A stretch of DNA of 64,000 nt from Campylobacter showae (GCF_004803815.1 NZ_CP012544.1:1984001-2048000); one strand, 5' to 3'; shown: positions 37,927 through 48,059, numbered from the stretch's first letter. Numbers and translations: made by a program. Notes: generated by a model not told the origin, from the sequence alone.

Positions 37927-38628
37927 TTATTTACCTCTTCTTGCTCTGCGCGGTTTTTTATCGGCTTTTTCTTCTTCGTTCTTTTCAGGTTGAACGCCTT
38001 TTTGAAGAACCTCGCCTTTAAATATCCACACTTTTATACCTATGTTTCCATAAGTCGTATGCGCTTCGGCAACGCCGTAATCGATCTTAGCTCTTAGGGT
38101 GTGAAGCGGAACGCGACCCTCTAAGTACCACTCTGTTCTAGCGATTTCCGCACCGCCAAGACGTCCTGCGACTGAAATTTTGATACCTTTAGCGCCTGAT
38201 TTTTGAGCGCCTTGGATAACTTTCTTCATCGCACGCCTAAATGCAACGCGTTTTTCAAGCTGCATCGCTACGTTTTCCGCAGCTAGCTGAGCCGAAGCTT
38301 GAGCTTTTCTTTCTTCTTTGATATTTACGTTTACTTCTTTGTTGATTAGCTTTTGGATATCCTCTTTAAGCTTCTCTACGTCAGAGCCCTTTTTGCCGAT
38401 GATAATACCGGGGCGAGCTGCTACGACGGTTACGCGAATTTTCTTAGCCGTTCTCTCGATCAAAATTTGAGAAACGCCCGCGTAGTAAAGTTTCTTTTTC
38501 AAGAAAGCGCGAATTTTGTAGTCTTCGCCGATATTTTCAGCCAAAGTTCCTTTAGCAGGAAACCATCTTGACTCCCAGTTGCGGTTTATTCCTAGTCTTA
38601 GACCTATCGGATTTACTTTCTGACCCAT
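37927..38628 (-). CDS. rpsC: 30S ribosomal protein S3
   Basis: 233 residues beginning [20 protein letters not shown], with a KH domain ([20 protein letters not shown]) and a charged tail. Part of the mRNA entry helicase of the ribosome. It lies one base after rplV. Confidence 0.98.
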   Translation of the reverse strand: MGQKVNPIGLRLGINRNWESRWFPAKGTLAENIGEDYKIRAFLKKKLYYAGVSQILIERTAKKIRVTVVAARPGIIIGKKGSDVEKLKEDIQKLINKEVNVNIKEERKAQASAQLAAENVAMQLEKRVAFRRAMKKVIQGAQKSGAKGIKISVAGRLGGAEIARTEWYLEGRVPLHTLRAKIDYGVAEAHTTYGNIGIKVWIFKGEVLQKGVQPEKNEEEKADKKPRRARRGK

Positions 38629-38629
38629 A

Positions 38630-38962
38630 TTACGCTTCCTTCTTTTCAGGTTTAGATACTTCTACTAAGATATGAGAAGTCGGTTTGCGGATTCTGCTTG
38701 CGCTTCCTCTCGCTCGCGGTCTAAATCTTTTTAATACTGGGCCTGCGTCTACGCGGCAGCTTGTCACGATAACCTCTTCAGGCTCGAATCCGCCATTAGC
38801 TACCGCTGAGCTGATAGCCGTAGCGATAAATTTGGCGCCGCGGTTTGGCATAAAGCTAAGGCTAGCTAGTGCAAATTCGGCATTCATGCCTTGTACTTCT
38901 CTTGCGATTAGTCTGGCTTTAGTCGGAGATAGTCTTACGAATTTAATAATTGATTTGCTCAT
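38630..38962 (-). CDS. rplV: 50S ribosomal protein L22
   Basis: 110 residues with [19 protein letters not shown] and the beta-hairpin region [20 protein letters not shown] that lines the exit tunnel. It lies nine bases after rpsS. Confidence 0.98.
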   Translation of the reverse strand: MSKSIIKFVRLSPTKARLIAREVQGMNAEFALASLSFMPNRGAKFIATAISSAVANGGFEPEEVIVTSCRVDAGPVLKRFRPRARGSASRIRKPTSHILVEVSKPEKKEA

Positions 38963-38971
38963 CTTATCCCC

Positions 38972-39253
38972 TTACTTACCGATTTTCTTTTGCACTGAGC
39001 CTTTGTGACCCTTAAATGTGCGCGTAGGAGCAAATTCGCCTAGTTTATATCCGATGTGGTTTTCAGTAACGTATACTGGAATGAAGCTCTTGCCGTTATG
39101 AACGTTAAACGTTAGACCTATCATTTCAGGCACTATCGTGCTGCGTCTAGACCACGTTTTTATCGGCTTGTTGTCGTTAGCTTTTTTAGCGGCAACGACT
39201 TTTTTCATTACATGCTCATCGACAAAAGGTCCTTTTTTGAGTGATCTTGCCAT
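38972..39253 (-). CDS. rpsS: 30S ribosomal protein S19
   Basis: 93 residues beginning [19 protein letters not shown] and ending in the [11 protein letters not shown] region. It lies two bases after rplB. Confidence 0.98.
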   Translation of the reverse strand: MARSLKKGPFVDEHVMKKVVAAKKANDNKPIKTWSRRSTIVPEMIGLTFNVHNGKSFIPVYVTENHIGYKLGEFAPTRTFKGHKGSVQKKIGK

Positions 39254-39255
39254 CT

Positions 39256-40086
39256 CTATTTACCTTTCCTTCTTGAAATTATAAGCTTATCGCTAGCCTT
39301 TTTGCGGCGAGTCTTAGCACCTTTAGTCGGTTTACCCCATGGAGTAACAGGATGACGGCCAGAGTTTTTCTTGCCCTCACCACCGCCGTGTGGGTGATCT
39401 ACTGGGTTCATCGCAGAACCGCGAGTTTGAGGACGGATACCTCTGTGGCGATTACGTCCGGCTTTACCGATAGTTACGTTCGCCCAGTCTTCGTTACCTA
39501 CTACGCCGATACTAGCCATGCACTCTGCGAGTACTTGTCTCATCTCGCCGCTTGGCAAGCGAAGCATTACATATTTTTCCTCTTTACCCATTAGCTGAGC
39601 GTAACCGCCGGCTGAACGAGCCATCTGAGCGCCCTTGCCAGGTTTTAGCTCCACGTTGTGCACGATAGTACCAACCGGGATGTTTCTTAGTTTCATCGCG
39701 TTGCCGGGTTTTATGTCTAGACCTGCCTCGGCTGCTGCTACGATATCGCCAACGTTTAGTCCGTTTGGTCTGATGATATAGCGTTTTTCGCCGTCTTTAT
39801 AAGCGATAAGCGCGATGCGGCAGTTTCTGTTCGGATCGTACTCGATAGCTTCGACTTTACCTTCGATACCAAATTTGCGGCGTTTAAAGTCGATGATTCT
39901 ATAAAGCTTCTTCGCTCCGCCTTCTTTATGTCTAGAAGTTATTCTTCCGTTGCTATTTCTACCGCCGCTTACAGGGATCTTTACAAGCAGGCTTCTCACG
40001 CTAGGTTTAGCAGTGATATCCTCGCTTGATAAGCCCGTCATAAATCTGCGGCTAGGTGTATAAGGTTTATAGGTTTTTATCGCCAT
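39256..40086 (-). CDS. rplB: 50S ribosomal protein L2
   Basis: 276 residues with the C-terminal [18 protein letters not shown] (including the conserved His of the peptidyl-transferase neighbourhood). It lies one base after rplW. Confidence 0.98.
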   Translation of the reverse strand: MAIKTYKPYTPSRRFMTGLSSEDITAKPSVRSLLVKIPVSGGRNSNGRITSRHKEGGAKKLYRIIDFKRRKFGIEGKVEAIEYDPNRNCRIALIAYKDGEKRYIIRPNGLNVGDIVAAAEAGLDIKPGNAMKLRNIPVGTIVHNVELKPGKGAQMARSAGGYAQLMGKEEKYVMLRLPSGEMRQVLAECMASIGVVGNEDWANVTIGKAGRNRHRGIRPQTRGSAMNPVDHPHGGGEGKKNSGRHPVTPWGKPTKGAKTRRKKASDKLIISRRKGK

Positions 40087-40087
40087 C

Positions 40088-40369
40088 TTACGCCTCCGTG
40101 TTTTCTAGGCTTGAGCCTTCAGGCAACTGAACGTAAAATTTCTTTATCTCGCTTCGTTGTCCTTCTCTTCCTTTGAAACGCTTAACTTTTCCGTCGATTC
40201 TAAGCGAATTTACGCGAAGCGGCGTTACTCCAAAATACTCTTTCAAAATTTCTTTCAGCCTGTTTTTAGTCATCTTAGGCGAAGTTTGTATGACGACCAC
40301 GCCTTGCTCTTGAAGACCGAGAGTTTTTTCCGTATATAAAATCGTTTTGATATCAGTTATATCTGCCAT
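40088..40369 (-). CDS. rplW: 50S ribosomal protein L23
   Basis: 93 residues with [20 protein letters not shown] at the start. Docking site for trigger factor and SRP at the exit tunnel. It lies one base after rplD. Confidence 0.97.
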   Translation of the reverse strand: MADITDIKTILYTEKTLGLQEQGVVVIQTSPKMTKNRLKEILKEYFGVTPLRVNSLRIDGKVKRFKGREGQRSEIKKFYVQLPEGSSLENTEA

Positions 40370-40370
40370 T

Positions 40371-40985
40371 TCAGCCCTCTTTTATTATAGTTTCAAGTGC
40401 GGCCTTCTCGATAACGACGGCACCGTAAGTCGCCACTAAGTAAGCGTTTATCTCGCTCGCATCGATTAGATAGCAGTTTGATAAATTTCTAAACGCGAGT
40501 AACGTGTTGTCGTCAAGCAGATCTTTTACGACCAAAGCGTCTCTCAAATTTAACGCGCTGATTACTTTAGCCGCGTCTTTAGTCTTACCGCTTGCGATCT
40601 CTATGCTATCTACCGCGAAAATTTTACCCGCGTTAGCTTTTTCGTTTAGCGCGAACTCAAGCGCCAATCTTTTTTGCTTTTTATTGACCTTTTGGAAATA
40701 GTTTCGCTCGTTGCTCGGACCAAACGCCACTGCGCCGCCTACCCAGACGTTAGTTCTGGTTGAGCCCGCTCTAGCGCCGCCGCGACCTTTTTGTCTCCAC
40801 GGTTTTTTACCGCCGCCGCTTACGAAAGCTCTGGTTTTGGTGTGAGCCGAATTTGAACGCATACCGGACAAATAAGACTTAACGTAAAGATATAGGTTGT
40901 GCGGGTTAATCTGGGCGTAATCAGCCGGTAGATCAAGCTCGCTAGCTTTTTCAAATTTTTCGTTTAATACGCAAACTTTACTCAT
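40371..40985 (-). CDS. rplD: 50S ribosomal protein L4
   Basis: 204 residues with the conserved [19 protein letters not shown] loop that reaches into the exit tunnel. In E. coli L4 also represses its own operon; whether that happens here is unknown. It overlaps rplC by four bases. Confidence 0.98.
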   Translation of the reverse strand: MSKVCVLNEKFEKASELDLPADYAQINPHNLYLYVKSYLSGMRSNSAHTKTRAFVSGGGKKPWRQKGRGGARAGSTRTNVWVGGAVAFGPSNERNYFQKVNKKQKRLALEFALNEKANAGKIFAVDSIEIASGKTKDAAKVISALNLRDALVVKDLLDDNTLLAFRNLSNCYLIDASEINAYLVATYGAVVIEKAALETIIKEG

Positions 40986-41560
40986 TTTACTATCCTTATT
41001 CTGCCCATTGCACCGTTATAGCCAGCGACGCTGCCTTTTAAAACCAAAATTCCGTTTTCGGCGTCAAAGCTTACGATCTCGTTTTTAACGGTAACTTTTT
41101 CGTTTCCGGTGTGTCCGGCCATCTTCATACCAGGCTGAACGCGTCCCGGCCACTCGCGGTTACCGATAGAGCCGTGTCTTTTGTGGAAGCGAGAACCGTG
41201 GCTTTTTGGACCGCCCGCAAACCCGTGTCTTTTTACGACGCCTTGATAGCCTTTACCTTTTGAGCTGAAGCTAACTTTTAAAATTTTAGCCGAGCTAAGC
41301 GGACTAATGTCAAGATCGCCCGCCTCTTTATTGGCGACTTGTAGGGTTGCGAATTTATTAAATTCTGCCGTTAGGCTATATTTTTTTTGCTGACCCTCTA
41401 TAGCTTTATTTTTTGCTTTACCTTTAGCATAAGCTACTATGGCGCAGCCGCATTCGCTCACTTCGCAAACTTTAGCGTTTACGACTTTTAGAAGCGTAAC
41501 GGGGATGCTTGGGTTGTTTACCGTTCTGCTCATGCCTATTTTTTCTACGATATATTCCAT
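40982..41560 (-). CDS. rplC: 50S ribosomal protein L3
   Basis: 192 residues with [20 protein letters not shown] and [20 protein letters not shown], the conserved central loop. It lies 14 bases after rpsJ. Confidence 0.98.
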   Translation of the reverse strand: MEYIVEKIGMSRTVNNPSIPVTLLKVVNAKVCEVSECGCAIVAYAKGKAKNKAIEGQQKKYSLTAEFNKFATLQVANKEAGDLDISPLSSAKILKVSFSSKGKGYQGVVKRHGFAGGPKSHGSRFHKRHGSIGNREWPGRVQPGMKMAGHTGNEKVTVKNEIVSFDAENGILVLKGSVAGYNGAMGRIRIVK

Positions 41561-41574
41561 CTTTCACCTCGCCT

Positions 41575-41886
41575 TTATTTGCCCATCGCGCGGACTTCGA
41601 CGTTAACCTCAGGGGCTAAGTCAAGCTTTGTTAGCGAGTCGACGGTATCGGGCGTAGCCGCTACGATATCTAGCATTCTAGCATGAATTCTCATTTCAAA
41701 CTGCTCGCGTGAGTCTTTGTTGATGTGTGGTGATTTTAAGACCGTGTAGCGTTTGATCTTCGTAGGCATCGGCACCGGACCTCTGACGTCGGCGCCCGTT
41801 CGTTTGACAGCTTCTACTATGGCTGCAACTGTGCGGTCGAGAACTCTATGGTCATAAGCTTTAAGCTTAAGCCTGATTCTTTCCAT
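41575..41886 (-). CDS. rpsJ: 30S ribosomal protein S10
   Basis: 103 residues from the ATG at 41886 ([20 protein letters not shown]), with AAAGGA eight bases upstream. It is the first gene of the S10-spc-alpha unit and lies about 60 bases behind a strong promoter. A frame extended to 41916 has no binding site. Confidence 0.98.
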   Translation of the reverse strand: MERIRLKLKAYDHRVLDRTVAAIVEAVKRTGADVRGPVPMPTKIKRYTVLKSPHINKDSREQFEMRIHARMLDIVAATPDTVDSLTKLDLAPEVNVEVRAMGK

Positions 41887-41951
41887 TTTCTTTCCTTTGA
41901 ATAGAACTTGTCGCAAACATACGACACTTCTTATTTGTGTAAGAGACTCGG

Positions 41952-41980
41952 ATTTTATCCAAATGGCTTTTTAATGTCAA
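41952..41980 (-). promoter_or_regulatory. Promoter of the S10-spc-alpha operon
   Basis: On the minus strand: TTGACA (41975-41980), a 17-base spacer, TAAAAT (41952-41957). Consensus -35 boxes are rare in Campylobacter, and one here fits a very strong promoter. The expected start near 41945 gives a leader of about 59 bases containing a small TGTCG/CGACA hairpin. Confidence 0.85.
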
Positions 41981-42017
41981 TATTTTGAGCAAATTTGATG
42001 AAATTTAATAAAATTAT

Positions 42018-42034
42018 TTCCTTTTTATAAGGAA
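42018..42034. repeat. Near-palindrome copy 1
   Basis: TTCCTTTTTATAAGGAA: six-base arms around TTTAT. It is 38 bases upstream of the S10 -35 box. The second copy is at 42239. Confidence 0.5.
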
Positions 42035-42238
42035 GTTTTTGTAAATTTGGCTGAAAATTTGATGCGAAATATTTAAATTTGGTTTGATGTAAATTTGGCC
42101 GCATTTGTCCGGACGCAAATTTGGTTCGAATAAAATTTTGCTTTCATAGCGTCTGCGTTTTTCTCGCTCAAATTTAATACATTTTCTTTTAAAAGCGGTA
42201 AATTTTAGATCATCTTTTGAGATAAAATTTTAATTAGC

Positions 42239-42255
42239 TTCCTCTTTATAAGGAA
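42239..42255. repeat. Near-palindrome copy 2
   Basis: TTCCTCTTTATAAGGAA. One base differs from copy 1. It covers the expected -35 region for the promoter of the ATPase gene, so it may be an operator. Confidence 0.5.
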
Positions 42256-42262
42256 ACTTCGC

Positions 42263-42268
42263 TATAAT
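42263..42268 (+). promoter_or_regulatory. -10 box for the AAA ATPase gene
   Basis: TATAAT 23 bases before the ATG at 42292, with AAAGG at 42281-42285. Confidence 0.55.
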
Positions 42269-42291
42269 TTTCCAAATTTTAAAGGCTAAAA

Positions 42292-43386
42292 ATGCAAACT
42301 CTAAACGCGCTCTACCAAAGCCCGCCGAAAAACGTCAAATTTATAAATAGAAAATTTGAAATCACGGCACCCAAAACATTGATAAAAGGCGGCATAGGAA
42401 GCGGCAAAACCTCGCTGATCGCGGGCTTTTTATCAGCATTTGAGAGCAAAGAGTTTTTGTACGTAAATTTAGGCGACCTTCGTATAGATGCGGATGATAT
42501 TTTGTCAAATTTGCCCGAGTTTTTACGCCAAAATCCGCAGATAAAAACTCTAGCGATCGATGATTTCGAGCAGAGATTTTGGGATAAATTTGAGCCGATT
42601 TTAGAGCTAAATTTACAAAATTTTATCGTCGCCTCGCGGTTTAAAGATGCAAATTTAAGTGGATTTAGCGAGCTAAATTTGGATTTTTTAGACTACGAGG
42701 AGTTTATCGCTTTTTTTTCGAAAAAGATCGATCCCGAGACGCTTTTTAGCCACTTTTTACTTCACGGTAGGAGCCCCGCGTCGGCCTTTTGCGATCCCGA
42801 AAACGTCGCGGTAAATCTACAAACCGCGCTAAAATCCTCACTCTCCGCCACACAGCTGGCCGTACTAAAAGAGTGCGTGAAAGCTCAGGCGCAAAACGTG
42901 AGCGTTTTTGAGATTTTTAGCACGCTAAAATCCACCCGCAAAATCTCAAAAGATAGCGTTTACGGCGCGCTTAGCGAGCTGGAAAATATGAGCGCGGTTA
43001 GCCTGGTAGAGAAATTTAACGAGCCAAACGCCGCAAAAAGGCTTTATTTTAACGACTTTGCGTTTAAAAGTGCACTAAGCCTAAAAAAGGACTTCGCTAA
43101 GAATTTTAATAACACGATTTTTTGCGAGCTAGCCAAATTTAACGAGCAGATTTTTTATACAAAAGAGCTTGATTTTTTCCTGCCAAAAAGGAAACTTGCT
43201 ATCATTTGCTCGCCGTTTAGCGATGCGGATTTGGTCTTTTTAAAATTTAAAAAACTGCACGCAAATTTAAAAATTTTAGGTATAAATAGGCTACAAGCAA
43301 TCAGTGTGGCAAACTCGGGCAAGACGAGCATAGAGGGCATAAAATGCGAGGTCGCGCCGTTTTCTCGCTGGGCGCTAGGCATATAA
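42292..43386 (+). CDS. AAA ATPase of the AAA_14/DUF4143 type
   Basis: 364 residues. The Walker A motif GGIGSGKT is at residues 33-40, with a Walker B-like KTLAIDDFEQRFWD near residues 85-98. A winged-helix-like region (SKDSVYGALSELENMSAVSLVEK) then precedes a C-terminal segment of nuclease-like fold (NNTIFCELAKFNEQIFYTKELDFFLP). The layout is that of AAA_14 proteins with a DUF4143-like end, whose function is unknown. It is followed after ten bases by an exported protein gene, with GGAG for the latter. Confidence 0.65.
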   Translation: MQTLNALYQSPPKNVKFINRKFEITAPKTLIKGGIGSGKTSLIAGFLSAFESKEFLYVNLGDLRIDADDILSNLPEFLRQNPQIKTLAIDDFEQRFWDKFEPILELNLQNFIVASRFKDANLSGFSELNLDFLDYEEFIAFFSKKIDPETLFSHFLLHGRSPASAFCDPENVAVNLQTALKSSLSATQLAVLKECVKAQAQNVSVFEIFSTLKSTRKISKDSVYGALSELENMSAVSLVEKFNEPNAAKRLYFNDFAFKSALSLKKDFAKNFNNTIFCELAKFNEQIFYTKELDFFLPKRKLAIICSPFSDADLVFLKFKKLHANLKILGINRLQAISVANSGKTSIEGIKCEVAPFSRWALGI

Positions 43387-43396
43387 AGGAGCGATT

Positions 43397-44278
43397 ATGA
43401 GAGCGGTTGCGACGCTATTTTTGGCTTGCGTTTTGGCGCTAGGCTACGAGATCAGACACGAAAACGAGGGTAAAATTTATAAATTTGCAGGCGAGGCGGA
43501 CGGGAGCAAATTTGAGCTCTATATCAGTGAGCTTGAGGCCGAGTTTGAAAATTTTAGCGATAAAGGCGTCGTTTTACCGCCCAAATTTCAAGGTCACGCA
43601 TTTTTTGAGGGTGCCAGATACGACTTTAGTAAGGGCAGCATCGAAAGATCAGGCGCCGCTATAACGGCCGTAAGCGCGATCACCGAGTGGCTAAATCTGA
43701 GCGTGAAAGCGGATAACGGCGAACTAACGGGCAAGCTAGCAATCAGAGGCAAGGCGCGAAAAGCCATGCTAAAACATGTTGCAAGCTATGATTTTGCCGC
43801 GCTCGGACTGCAAGAGATCGGGCAAGACGGAGCGCGATTTGAAGCCGTAGCGAGCGACTTTTACTCGCCTAAATTTGCGCAAAATAACAAAAAATCTCTC
43901 GCAGCAAAACTTGTAAATTTTAAATCGGCATGGCTCAAAGACTCCTCAAACAGCGCCGCAAACGCGCTAAATAACCTCGAGTACCAAAACGGAAAAATAA
44001 GAAGCGTCTGCGAACTAGGCGCAAGCGGAAAAGTCTGCAAAACCGTCTGGCTCAAAAACCTAAAAAAGATAAATTTAAGCGACGTTTTTAAGGATCTAAA
44101 CGATACAAATTTAGCGGCGATATTCGCAAAAGAAAAGATAACGCCGAGCGAAAATTTTACACTCTCGCCAAGCGGCATTACATTTTTTGACGGTGCGGCC
44201 GGCGGTAAAAACAGCGAGATCTCGCTACCGCTTGAACTCGTAAAAGAGTATCTAAAACAAAATTTCGGGCTGTTTTAG
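43397..44278 (+). CDS. Exported protein of unknown function
   Basis: 293 residues with a signal peptide (MRAVATLFLACVLALG). The mature part is rich in charged residues and beta strands at first (KIYKFAGEADGSKFELYISELEAEF) and ends in a short domain with SGITFFDGAAGG. Two cysteines (VCELGASGKVCK) could form a disulfide. I do not recognise the family. GGAG lies seven bases before the ATG, and the gene is probably cotranscribed with the ATPase gene. Confidence 0.6.
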   Translation: MRAVATLFLACVLALGYEIRHENEGKIYKFAGEADGSKFELYISELEAEFENFSDKGVVLPPKFQGHAFFEGARYDFSKGSIERSGAAITAVSAITEWLNLSVKADNGELTGKLAIRGKARKAMLKHVASYDFAALGLQEIGQDGARFEAVASDFYSPKFAQNNKKSLAAKLVNFKSAWLKDSSNSAANALNNLEYQNGKIRSVCELGASGKVCKTVWLKNLKKINLSDVFKDLNDTNLAAIFAKEKITPSENFTLSPSGITFFDGAAGGKNSEISLPLELVKEYLKQNFGLF

Positions 44279-44363
44279 GCAATTTTTTGAAAAGTGGAAG
44301 GCAAAATTTGATACGAATCAAACCGAAATTTGATGACTTAAACTCCAAAAAATACGTGAAAGC

Positions 44364-44945
44364 ATGCCGATGAAAAACAAATTTGACGCCCAAATATGCG
44401 GTATCGACGAGGCTGGACGCGGTGCGCTAGCGGGCCCCATGGCGGTAGCCGCATGCGTACTAAAGCGCGATATAGCGGGCCTAAACGACTCAAAAAAACT
44501 GACTGAAAAGCGTCGCGAGGAGCTGTTAAAAGAGATAATAAAAAACTCGGAATTTCTCATCGCGTATTTTTCAAACGAGCAAATCGACGAGCTGGGGCTT
44601 AGCGAGTGCCTCAGACGCGCGCTGCGGCTGTTTAAGGCGCATTTTACGGACTGCGAGCTGCTCTACGACGGCAACGCAAACTACGGCACCGGCATAAAAA
44701 CGATGGTCGGAGCCGACGGCAAGGTCGCGCAGGTGAGCGCCGCAAGCATCCTAGCCAAGGTAAGCCGCGACGCGCTGATGCAGGCGTGGGACGGCGTGCA
44801 CTCCGGCTACGGATATGCCACACACAAAGGATACGGCACAAAAGCGCATCTAGACGCGATCGCAAGGCTTGGCGACTCGCCGCTGCAAAGGCGCAGCTTT
44901 CGCGTAAAAAGCTTTGAGCGCGGACTGTTTGACGAACAAATTTGA
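44364..44945 (+). CDS. rnhB: Ribonuclease HII
   Basis: Removes RNA from RNA-DNA hybrids and misincorporated ribonucleotides. 193 residues with [13 protein letters not shown] (catalytic Asp-Glu), the DSKKL motif and [13 protein letters not shown]. The start is ATG 44364 or the second in-frame ATG at 44370; neither has a strong binding site. RNase HI is encoded at 47622. Confidence 0.95.
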   Translation: MPMKNKFDAQICGIDEAGRGALAGPMAVAACVLKRDIAGLNDSKKLTEKRREELLKEIIKNSEFLIAYFSNEQIDELGLSECLRRALRLFKAHFTDCELLYDGNANYGTGIKTMVGADGKVAQVSAASILAKVSRDALMQAWDGVHSGYGYATHKGYGTKAHLDAIARLGDSPLQRRSFRVKSFERGLFDEQI

Positions 44946-45244
44946 CTTTGCGTAGCCTTGTTTTCGTAAAATAGATTGAACATTTGCGCGACGGTAAATT
45001 TTACGAATTTTTCATATGAATATCAAAAAACTAAAACTAGAATGTCTTTAAATTTAACTGTTTTATCGGCGACCTTATGAGTGACAGAATTATGCGATAC
45101 GGCCTAGTTGCCGAATTTGATTCTACAAGAAAACAAGAGTAAATTTGATATTTACGCGCGCTTGTCGCAATGCCGTTGACCTCAGGGCGACCACCGCTTG
45201 GCGTAGCGGTAAAACTCTAAATTTTGGTTAAAAATCCCGCAAAT
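44946..45244. other. Spacer after rnhB
   Basis: 299 bases. A 21-codon plus-strand frame at 45077-45142 (MSDRIMRYGLVAEFDSTRK) looks protein-like but has no binding site. I see nothing else apart from AAATTT words. Confidence 0.35.
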
Positions 45245-45727
45245 TTAAACGCAAAAATGAAGCAAATTTGGCTTATTTTGCGCTGGATATTTTAAAAAGC
45301 TGCGAAACTCCTCATAAACGCAAAAAGCCGACTCGTTCGCGTAAATATCGTGCCAAGGCTTGGATTTCAGAGCTTCGTAGTTCGTTGGTCGCGATTTTTT
45401 GAGGACGTATTTGCGCTTGGCGTTTGGATTAAAAGTCTAAATTTACGCGCTCCCGTCTCATCGGTGCGCTCCATTTTTCTATGATTTCTTGCATAAATTT
45501 TAGATATTTTGCGGCGTCTGCGAGTAAATTTTCTAAGCCTTCATACGAGATATTTTTTACATCAAAGGTGTCCGTTACGCCGTTTTTTCGCCGTTTATAT
45601 CATAAATATAAATTTGCCAAACGTCTTTTCCGCGCGCAAAAATGTCCGATTTTTTATAAATTTCGCGGCGGGATTTTACGTATTTGTGGCCGACTCGCCC
45701 AAACGCGCGTAACGTCCGTTTTACTCA
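45245..45727 (-). pseudogene. Frameshifted gene behind aroC
   Basis: Three protein-like stretches on the minus strand lie in different frames. The first contains YVKSRREIYKKSDIFARGKD and DVWQIYIYDINGEK. The second, ending at a TAA at 45429, contains VTDTFDVKNISYEGLENLL and AAKYLKFMQEIIEKWSAP. The third, ending at TAA 45245, contains AKRKYVLKKSRPTNYEALK and PWHDIYANESAFCVYEEF. Adding one A to the A6 run (T6 at 45583-45588) joins the first two. Removing one T from the T4 run (A4 at 45431-45434) joins the second and third. Together about 160 residues of an unrecognised family. No start codon is visible at the 5' end. It follows aroC by 30 bases. Confidence 0.65.
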
Positions 45728-45757
45728 GCTTAGTTTGGGGCGCGGTTTATCTTGGAG

Positions 45758-46957
45758 TTAGCCGTAAATTTTCTTTAAATTTGCTAGATTTGCGCTCAAA
45801 TTTAAAAGCAGCATATCGGCTGTTACGAGCCTTGCCATCGCGGTGGCTACGACGCTGCCGCGCACTCCGATACACGGATCGTGCCGTCCGCGCAGCTCGC
45901 AGATGACGTCCTCTCCGCGCACGTTTTGCGTCGGCTGAGATAAAAATATCGATGGGGTCGGCTTAAAATGTGTCTTTATCACGATTTCTTGTCCGCTCGT
46001 CATGCCGCCCAGCGTTCCGCCCGCGTGATTTGAGGCAAAGCTGAATTTTTCATCCGAATTTGAGTCACGGCAAGCGCTTTTAAATTCGTCAAATTTGCCG
46101 CCGTTTAAATTTGATAGCTCGTCCGCATCGTCAAGATTAGGGTTACCCACACTCAAATTTACGCCCGCATACGCCGCGCCCATCGAGTCGTTATTTTGGC
46201 TGCCGCGCATCTTGCTGGCATTTGCGCCCTCGCCGATCTCTACGGCTTTGACGCCGTTTATGCCCATCATCGCAGCCGCGATAGCCGCGTCAAATTTATA
46301 GTATAACCCCTCGCCAAGCCCCGCCGGTGCGCCGCGGATCACCGTTACGACGCTAGCTCCGACGCTGTCGTGCCCCTGTTTGGCTTTTAGGATTTCCTCT
46401 TTCATCGCTTCTTCGTTGCCTAGCGAAAATATCTCCGAGCGCGCCGCGAGATCAAAGTCTAACCGCTCGCCGCACGAAATTTCGCCCACGCTAGCCACGC
46501 CGCTTTGTACGCTGACGCCAAACTCTCCCAGCAAAATTTGAGCTATCGCGCCGCCGGCCACGCGCACGGCCGTCTCTCTAGCCGAGCTGCGTCCACCGCC
46601 TCTGTGGTCGCGGATGCCGTATTTGCGGTAGTAGGCGTAGTCGGCGTGCCCGGGACGAAAGAGCTCGCGTAAATTTTCATAATCGCCCGATTTTTGATTT
46701 TCGTTTCGAATGATAAAGCCGATCGGAGTGCCGGTGCTTAGGCCATCAAACACGCCGCTTAAAATCTCCACGCGGTCACCCTCGCTCCTGGCTGTGGCAA
46801 ATTTTGAGTCGCCCGGCTTTCGTTTGTCAAGCTCGCTTTGGATAAAATTTAGATCAATGCGCACGCCTGCAGGAAAGCCGTCTATCACGCCGCCAATAGC
46901 CGCTCCGTGACTCTCGCCAAACGTCGTTAGCGTTAGTTTGCGTCCAAAGGTGTTCAC
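45758..46957 (-). CDS. aroC: Chorismate synthase
   Basis: Last step of the shikimate pathway, FMN-dependent. 399 residues, somewhat longer than the usual 360. TFGESHGAAIGGVIDGFPAG (signature 1), FRPGHADYAYYRKYGIRDHRGGGRSSARET (partly signature 2) and GVRGSVVATAMARLV are seen. The start overlaps rnc by four bases. Confidence 0.96.
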   Translation of the reverse strand: MNTFGRKLTLTTFGESHGAAIGGVIDGFPAGVRIDLNFIQSELDKRKPGDSKFATARSEGDRVEILSGVFDGLSTGTPIGFIIRNENQKSGDYENLRELFRPGHADYAYYRKYGIRDHRGGGRSSARETAVRVAGGAIAQILLGEFGVSVQSGVASVGEISCGERLDFDLAARSEIFSLGNEEAMKEEILKAKQGHDSVGASVVTVIRGAPAGLGEGLYYKFDAAIAAAMMGINGVKAVEIGEGANASKMRGSQNNDSMGAAYAGVNLSVGNPNLDDADELSNLNGGKFDEFKSACRDSNSDEKFSFASNHAGGTLGGMTSGQEIVIKTHFKPTPSIFLSQPTQNVRGEDVICELRGRHDPCIGVRGSVVATAMARLVTADMLLLNLSANLANLKKIYG

Positions 46958-47622
46958 TTGCCCTCTCCTAAAATCTCAAGCGCGGTTTTAGCGGCTTTTT
47001 GCTCGGCTTCTTTTTTGCTCTTGCCCGCTGCTCGCGAGATCTCGCGCTCGTTTAGCATCAGCGCGATCTCAAATTCCTTCTTATGATCGGGGCCTTTTGA
47101 GCCCACCAGCACGTATTTTGGTATCTGGGCAAAGCGCGCTTGAGTGAGCTCTTGCAGCGCGGTTTTGTAGTCTTTTACCATGCGGTCGAAATTTATATCG
47201 GGGTAGCATCTCTCAAAGGCCTTTAGGCTAGCCGCGCGAACGGCGTCAAAGCCACTTTCTAGATAGATCGCGCCCATTAGCGCCTCAAATGCGTCCGATA
47301 GGATCGAGGCTTTTGCCCGTCCGCCGTTGTGCTCCTCAGCCGGCGAGATATTGATGAGTTGGCCCAAATTTAGATATTTAGCTAGCTCGGCAAAGCTTTT
47401 TTCGTTTACGAGCGCGGCGCGCAGTTTGCTTAGATCGCCTTCGCTTAGGCGCGAAAATTTGTGAAAAAGATAATCCCCGATCACCAGATCCATCACCGCA
47501 TCGCCCAAAAACTCGAGCCTTTCGTTGTTTGCACCGCCCTTTACGCTTTTGTGCGTGAGCGCGGTTTTTAGCAGCTTTTCGTCTTTAAATTTATATCCTA
47601 ATTTCTCTTCCAAATTTCGCAT
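46954..47622 (-). CDS. rnc: Ribonuclease III
   Basis: Double-strand-specific RNase that processes rRNA and structured mRNAs. 222 residues with the catalytic motif NERLEFLGDAVMDLVI and a C-terminal dsRNA-binding domain (KTALQELTQARF ... GKSKKEAEQKAAKTAL). It shares one base with rnhA and four with aroC. Confidence 0.97.
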   Translation of the reverse strand: MRNLEEKLGYKFKDEKLLKTALTHKSVKGGANNERLEFLGDAVMDLVIGDYLFHKFSRLSEGDLSKLRAALVNEKSFAELAKYLNLGQLINISPAEEHNGGRAKASILSDAFEALMGAIYLESGFDAVRAASLKAFERCYPDINFDRMVKDYKTALQELTQARFAQIPKYVLVGSKGPDHKKEFEIALMLNEREISRAAGKSKKEAEQKAAKTALEILGEGK

Positions 47623-48059
47623 TATTCGCCTTTTAAGCTATTTTTTATCTTTACGGCTTGCTCGCGCGCCATCTCGTCGCAAAGCTCGTTTTGCGGGTGC
47701 CCGGCGTGGCCTTTGACCCAGATCGCCTCGACCTCGTGCGGCTCGCTTGCGCTTAGATACTCCTGCCACAGCGGGACATTTTTTACGTTTTTAAAGCTTT
47801 TCTTCACCCAGCCCTCTAGCCACGCATTTACGGCGTTTGCGACGTATGAGCTATCGGTGTAGAGTTTAACGCGGCAGGGCTGTTTGAGCGCCTTTAGTCC
47901 CTCGATCGCAGCGCGTAGTTCCATTTGGTTGTTTGTCGTGTGCGCCTGCCCGCCGCTTGCCGTTTTTTTGTGTTCGCCGTACTCCAGGATGTACGCCCAG
48001 CCGCCGGGTCCTGGGTTGTCCAGACACGAGCCGTCGCTAAAAAGGCATACTGTTTTCAT
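47622..48059 (-). CDS. rnhA: Ribonuclease HI
   Basis: 145 residues with the catalytic Asp in SDGSCLDNPGPGGW, Glu in NNQMELRAAIEGL, Asp in LYTDSSYV and the last Asp in NELCDEMAREQA. It overlaps the TPR gene by 23 bases and rnc by one. Confidence 0.96.
   Translation of the reverse strand: MKTVCLFSDGSCLDNPGPGGWAYILEYGEHKKTASGGQAHTTNNQMELRAAIEGLKALKQPCRVKLYTDSSYVANAVNAWLEGWVKKSFKNVKNVPLWQEYLSASEPHEVEAIWVKGHAGHPQNELCDEMAREQAVKIKNSLKGE

Larger units (their letters stand above)
41981..42291. other. Divergent intergenic region with a repeated near-palindrome
   Basis: 311 bases between the S10 promoter and the ATPase gene. It is AT-rich with AAATTT words. It contains two copies of TTCCTNTTTATAAGGAA (42018-42034 and 42239-42255, 16 of 17 bases identical). 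The second is placed on the -35 position of the plus-strand promoter whose -10 TATAAT is 42263-42268. Confidence 0.6.

Noticed and set aside
42001-42291. Possible small gene between rpsJ and the ATPase gene
   Set aside because: Every frame is short and built from AAATTT words; only promoter and operator-like elements are supported.
45481-45906. A 141-codon plus-strand frame over the aroC end
   Set aside because: It runs through aroC and the better-supported minus-strand pseudogene, and looks like their shadow.
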